DNA of 64,000 nucleotides, taken from the NCBI GenBank assembly GCA_023301725.1, contig JALZUD010000012.1, positions 1 through 64,000 of the forward strand, given 5' to 3'. The DNA is from Granulosicoccus sp. (lineage in GTDB: Bacteria; Pseudomonadota; Gammaproteobacteria; Granulosicoccales; Granulosicoccaceae). The notes under the pieces are model-generated. The model was given only the letters and a program-made list of their open reading frames with translations. It ran no database searches and was not told the DNA's origin. The stretch's first letter is position 1. Each line of letters starts with the position of its first letter. Position numbers and translations under genes: made by a program. Positions 62,369 to 64,000 of this stretch are shown one piece after another.

Positions 62369-64000
62369 TTAGCCATAATCTCGAATTACAGCAAGAAACT
62401 CATCGCCGTACTGCTCAAGCTTGTGACTACCCACGCCATTCACACTGGACATCTCATTGTCGTCGCGTGGCTTTATGGCGATCATGTCCGCCAGAGTGCT
62501 ATCACTGAACACCACGTATGCTGGCACGCCAGCCAGATCACTGAGTTGCTTTCTCAGCACGCGTAAGGCCTCCCATAAGGGTTGATCTTGATCACTGATC
62601 GCAATTTTACTTTTACGCTTGGCTGAGCGAGTACGTCCTGAGCCCGCTGCGTTGCCTTTCACCTTGCGAAAATGCAGGCTCTGCTCACCGCGCAACACCG
62701 GCCTTGAGCTTTCAGTTAATACAACCGATCCATGGCCATCAACATCGACAGCTAAAAGTCCGCGCGCAATTAATTGTCGGAAAAGATTGCGCCAGTCACT
62801 TGCCGATAGATCAGTTCCAATTCCAAAAGTGGACTGTTTGTCGTGTTCGAACCGCTGAATGCGTTCGGAGAGTTTGCCCAGCAACACATCTATAAGGTAG
62901 GTGACCCCAAAACGCTGTCCGGTCCTGTACACACAGGAAAGTGCTTTGCGTGCATCATTGGTGGCATCCCATGTTTCAGGAGGGCTTATGCAGTTGTCAC
63001 AGTTCCCACAGGGAGCCTCCAAAGTATCACCAAAGTAGCTGAGCAACACCTTGCGCCTGCAACCGGTTAGCTCGGCCAAACCCAGCATAGTTTCAAGTTT
63101 GTGGTTCTCAACCCGCTTATGCTTTTCATCAGCATCAGATTGCGACATCATTGAACGCAAATTAATGACATCTTGCAGTCCGTACGCCATCCAGGCGTTT
63201 GAAGACAAGCCATCCCGGCCTGCTCTACCTGTTTCCTGATAGTAGGCTTCAACGCTTTTGGGTAGGTTAAGGTGAGCAACAAAACGTACATCAGGCTTGT
63301 CTATGCCCATGCCGAACGCGATAGTGGCAACGACGATCAAGCCATCTTCACGCAGAAAACGTTTCTGGTTGTTTGCACGTTCAATGGCCGGTAAGCCCGC
63401 GTGGTAAGCCACTGCTCGACGACCATTATCGTTAAGCCATTCAGCTATCTGCTCTACTTTTTTTCGCGAAAGGCAATAAACAATGCCAGCATCACCCACG
63501 TGATGTTCATTCAAAAAAGACAATAGCGCATCTTTTGGATTCGCAGGCTCACCAATGGCGTAGTGGATGTTGGGACGATCAAAGCTGCTGACAAACTGCT
63601 GCGCGGCATTCAGATTTAAATTATTGGCGATCTCCAGACGCGTTCGCTCATCGGCTGTCGCTGTTAAAGCAATTCGTGGCACTGTTGGAAATCGCTGCGA
63701 GAGCACATCAAGGCCCATATATTCTTTGCGGAAATCATGACCCCACTGTGAAACACAATGCGCTTCATCAATAGCAAAAAGAGCAATTTGTGCACGATCA
63801 AGTAATGACAACATGGTTGGCATCAGCAAGCGTTCAGGGGCGACGTAAAGCATGTCCAGCCGTCCCTCGAGCAGGGCTTGTTCAGTGCTAGCTATGGATC
63901 GCGCATCCATGGATGAATTAATAAATGCAGCCTTCAGATTTAGCGCGACCAGTGCATCAACCTGATCCTGCATCAGTGCGATCAAAGGGGACACGATAAT
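62369..64000 (-). CDS. recQ: ATP-dependent DNA helicase RecQ (5' end outside the window)
   Basis: 543 residues present; the frame is open to the right edge and about 60 N-terminal residues with Walker A are missing. Seen in order: [17 protein letters not shown] box in [40 protein letters not shown] (motif V), [12 protein letters not shown] (motif VI), the RQC zinc site with [11 protein letters not shown] and APCGNCDNC, a winged-helix part, and a C-terminal HRDC domain ([19 protein letters not shown]). It unwinds recombination and repair intermediates. Confidence 0.97.
   Translation of the reverse strand: MIVSPLIALMQDQVDALVALNLKAAFINSSMDARSIASTEQALLEGRLDMLYVAPERLLMPTMLSLLDRAQIALFAIDEAHCVSQWGHDFRKEYMGLDVLSQRFPTVPRIALTATADERTRLEIANNLNLNAAQQFVSSFDRPNIHYAIGEPANPKDALLSFLNEHHVGDAGIVYCLSRKKVEQIAEWLNDNGRRAVAYHAGLPAIERANNQKRFLREDGLIVVATIAFGMGIDKPDVRFVAHLNLPKSVEAYYQETGRAGRDGLSSNAWMAYGLQDVINLRSMMSQSDADEKHKRVENHKLETMLGLAELTGCRRKVLLSYFGDTLEAPCGNCDNCISPPETWDATNDARKALSCVYRTGQRFGVTYLIDVLLGKLSERIQRFEHDKQSTFGIGTDLSASDWRNLFRQLIARGLLAVDVDGHGSVVLTESSRPVLRGEQSLHFRKVKGNAAGSGRTRSAKRKSKIAISDQDQPLWEALRVLRKQLSDLAGVPAYVVFSDSTLADMIAIKPRDDNEMSSVNGVGSHKLEQYGDEFLAVIRDYG

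Noticed and set aside
1..64000. tRNA, rRNA, prophage or transposon genes
   Set aside because: No clover-leaf, rRNA-like stretch, transposase, integrase or capsid gene was recognised by eye. A tRNA search program would be needed to exclude a cryptic one.

Overview
The window reads as chromosomal DNA of a free-living, aerobic, probably marine gammaproteobacterium. The support is a HexR-controlled Entner-Doudoroff cluster with HexR boxes, RecQ, DsbB, GlcDEF, a multi-subunit Mrp-type cation/proton antiporter and secreted hemicellulose-active lipoproteins. I cannot fix the genus. I see no rRNA, tRNA, CRISPR array, integrase or intact insertion sequence. Only two genes are cut by the window edges: a Zn-dependent hydrolase on the left and RecQ on the right.

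Layout. 1-6107: reductive pyrimidine catabolism, with N-carbamoyl amide hydrolase, omega-amino acid aminotransferase, a RutR-like TetR regulator and the two-subunit NAD-dependent dihydropyrimidine dehydrogenase PreT/PreA. A good RutR-type box lies upstream of preT. 6148-6628: a gene graveyard with recognisable ends of LysR, sulfatase and MarR genes. 6662-9877: a 1071-residue cytoplasmic reductive dehalogenase fused to its own flavin/[2Fe-2S] reductase (BhbA/NpRdhA type), followed by an EamA transporter. 11057-21415: a sugar operon on the minus strand, with ABC importer, SDR dehydrogenase, beta-propeller lactonase, OtnI/Hyi-type isomerase, LacI repressor and semialdehyde dehydrogenase. It has a perfect LacI-type operator at its head, 13-bp tandem repeats ahead of the binding-protein gene and three stem-loops behind it. 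21557-27835: housekeeping and accessory genes, including a UxaA-family dehydratase. 28059-30116: a GH10 xylanase lipoprotein.

30251-34313: DsbB, small unknown genes and a PAS-GGDEF-EAL protein. 34345-40007: glycolate oxidase glcDEF followed by an aldehyde:ferredoxin oxidoreductase-family gene. 40275-49007: pyruvate kinase, a FecR/LysM protein, then hexR-pgl-zwf divergent from edd-eda, with a HexR box at each of the two facing promoters. 49707-57432: an unusual nine-gene Mrp/Mbh-like antiporter operon with three proton-channel paralogues and one extra small membrane protein. 57690-60791: tandem SASA/SGNH acetylesterase lipoproteins that probably deacetylate the polysaccharide cut by the xylanase. 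60977-64000: an acyltransferase, a small unknown gene and recQ.

Taken together the window describes a scavenger of dissolved organic matter: pyrimidines, hemicellulose sugars, sugar acids, glycolate and probably organohalides, feeding central metabolism through the Entner-Doudoroff route. The items most worth following up are the self-sufficient dehalogenase beside a decayed MarR regulator, the glcDEF-AOR linkage, the atypical Mrp cluster, the zwf promoter with its HexR box against the start codon, and several fresh-looking 13-14 bp tandem repeats at gene ends.
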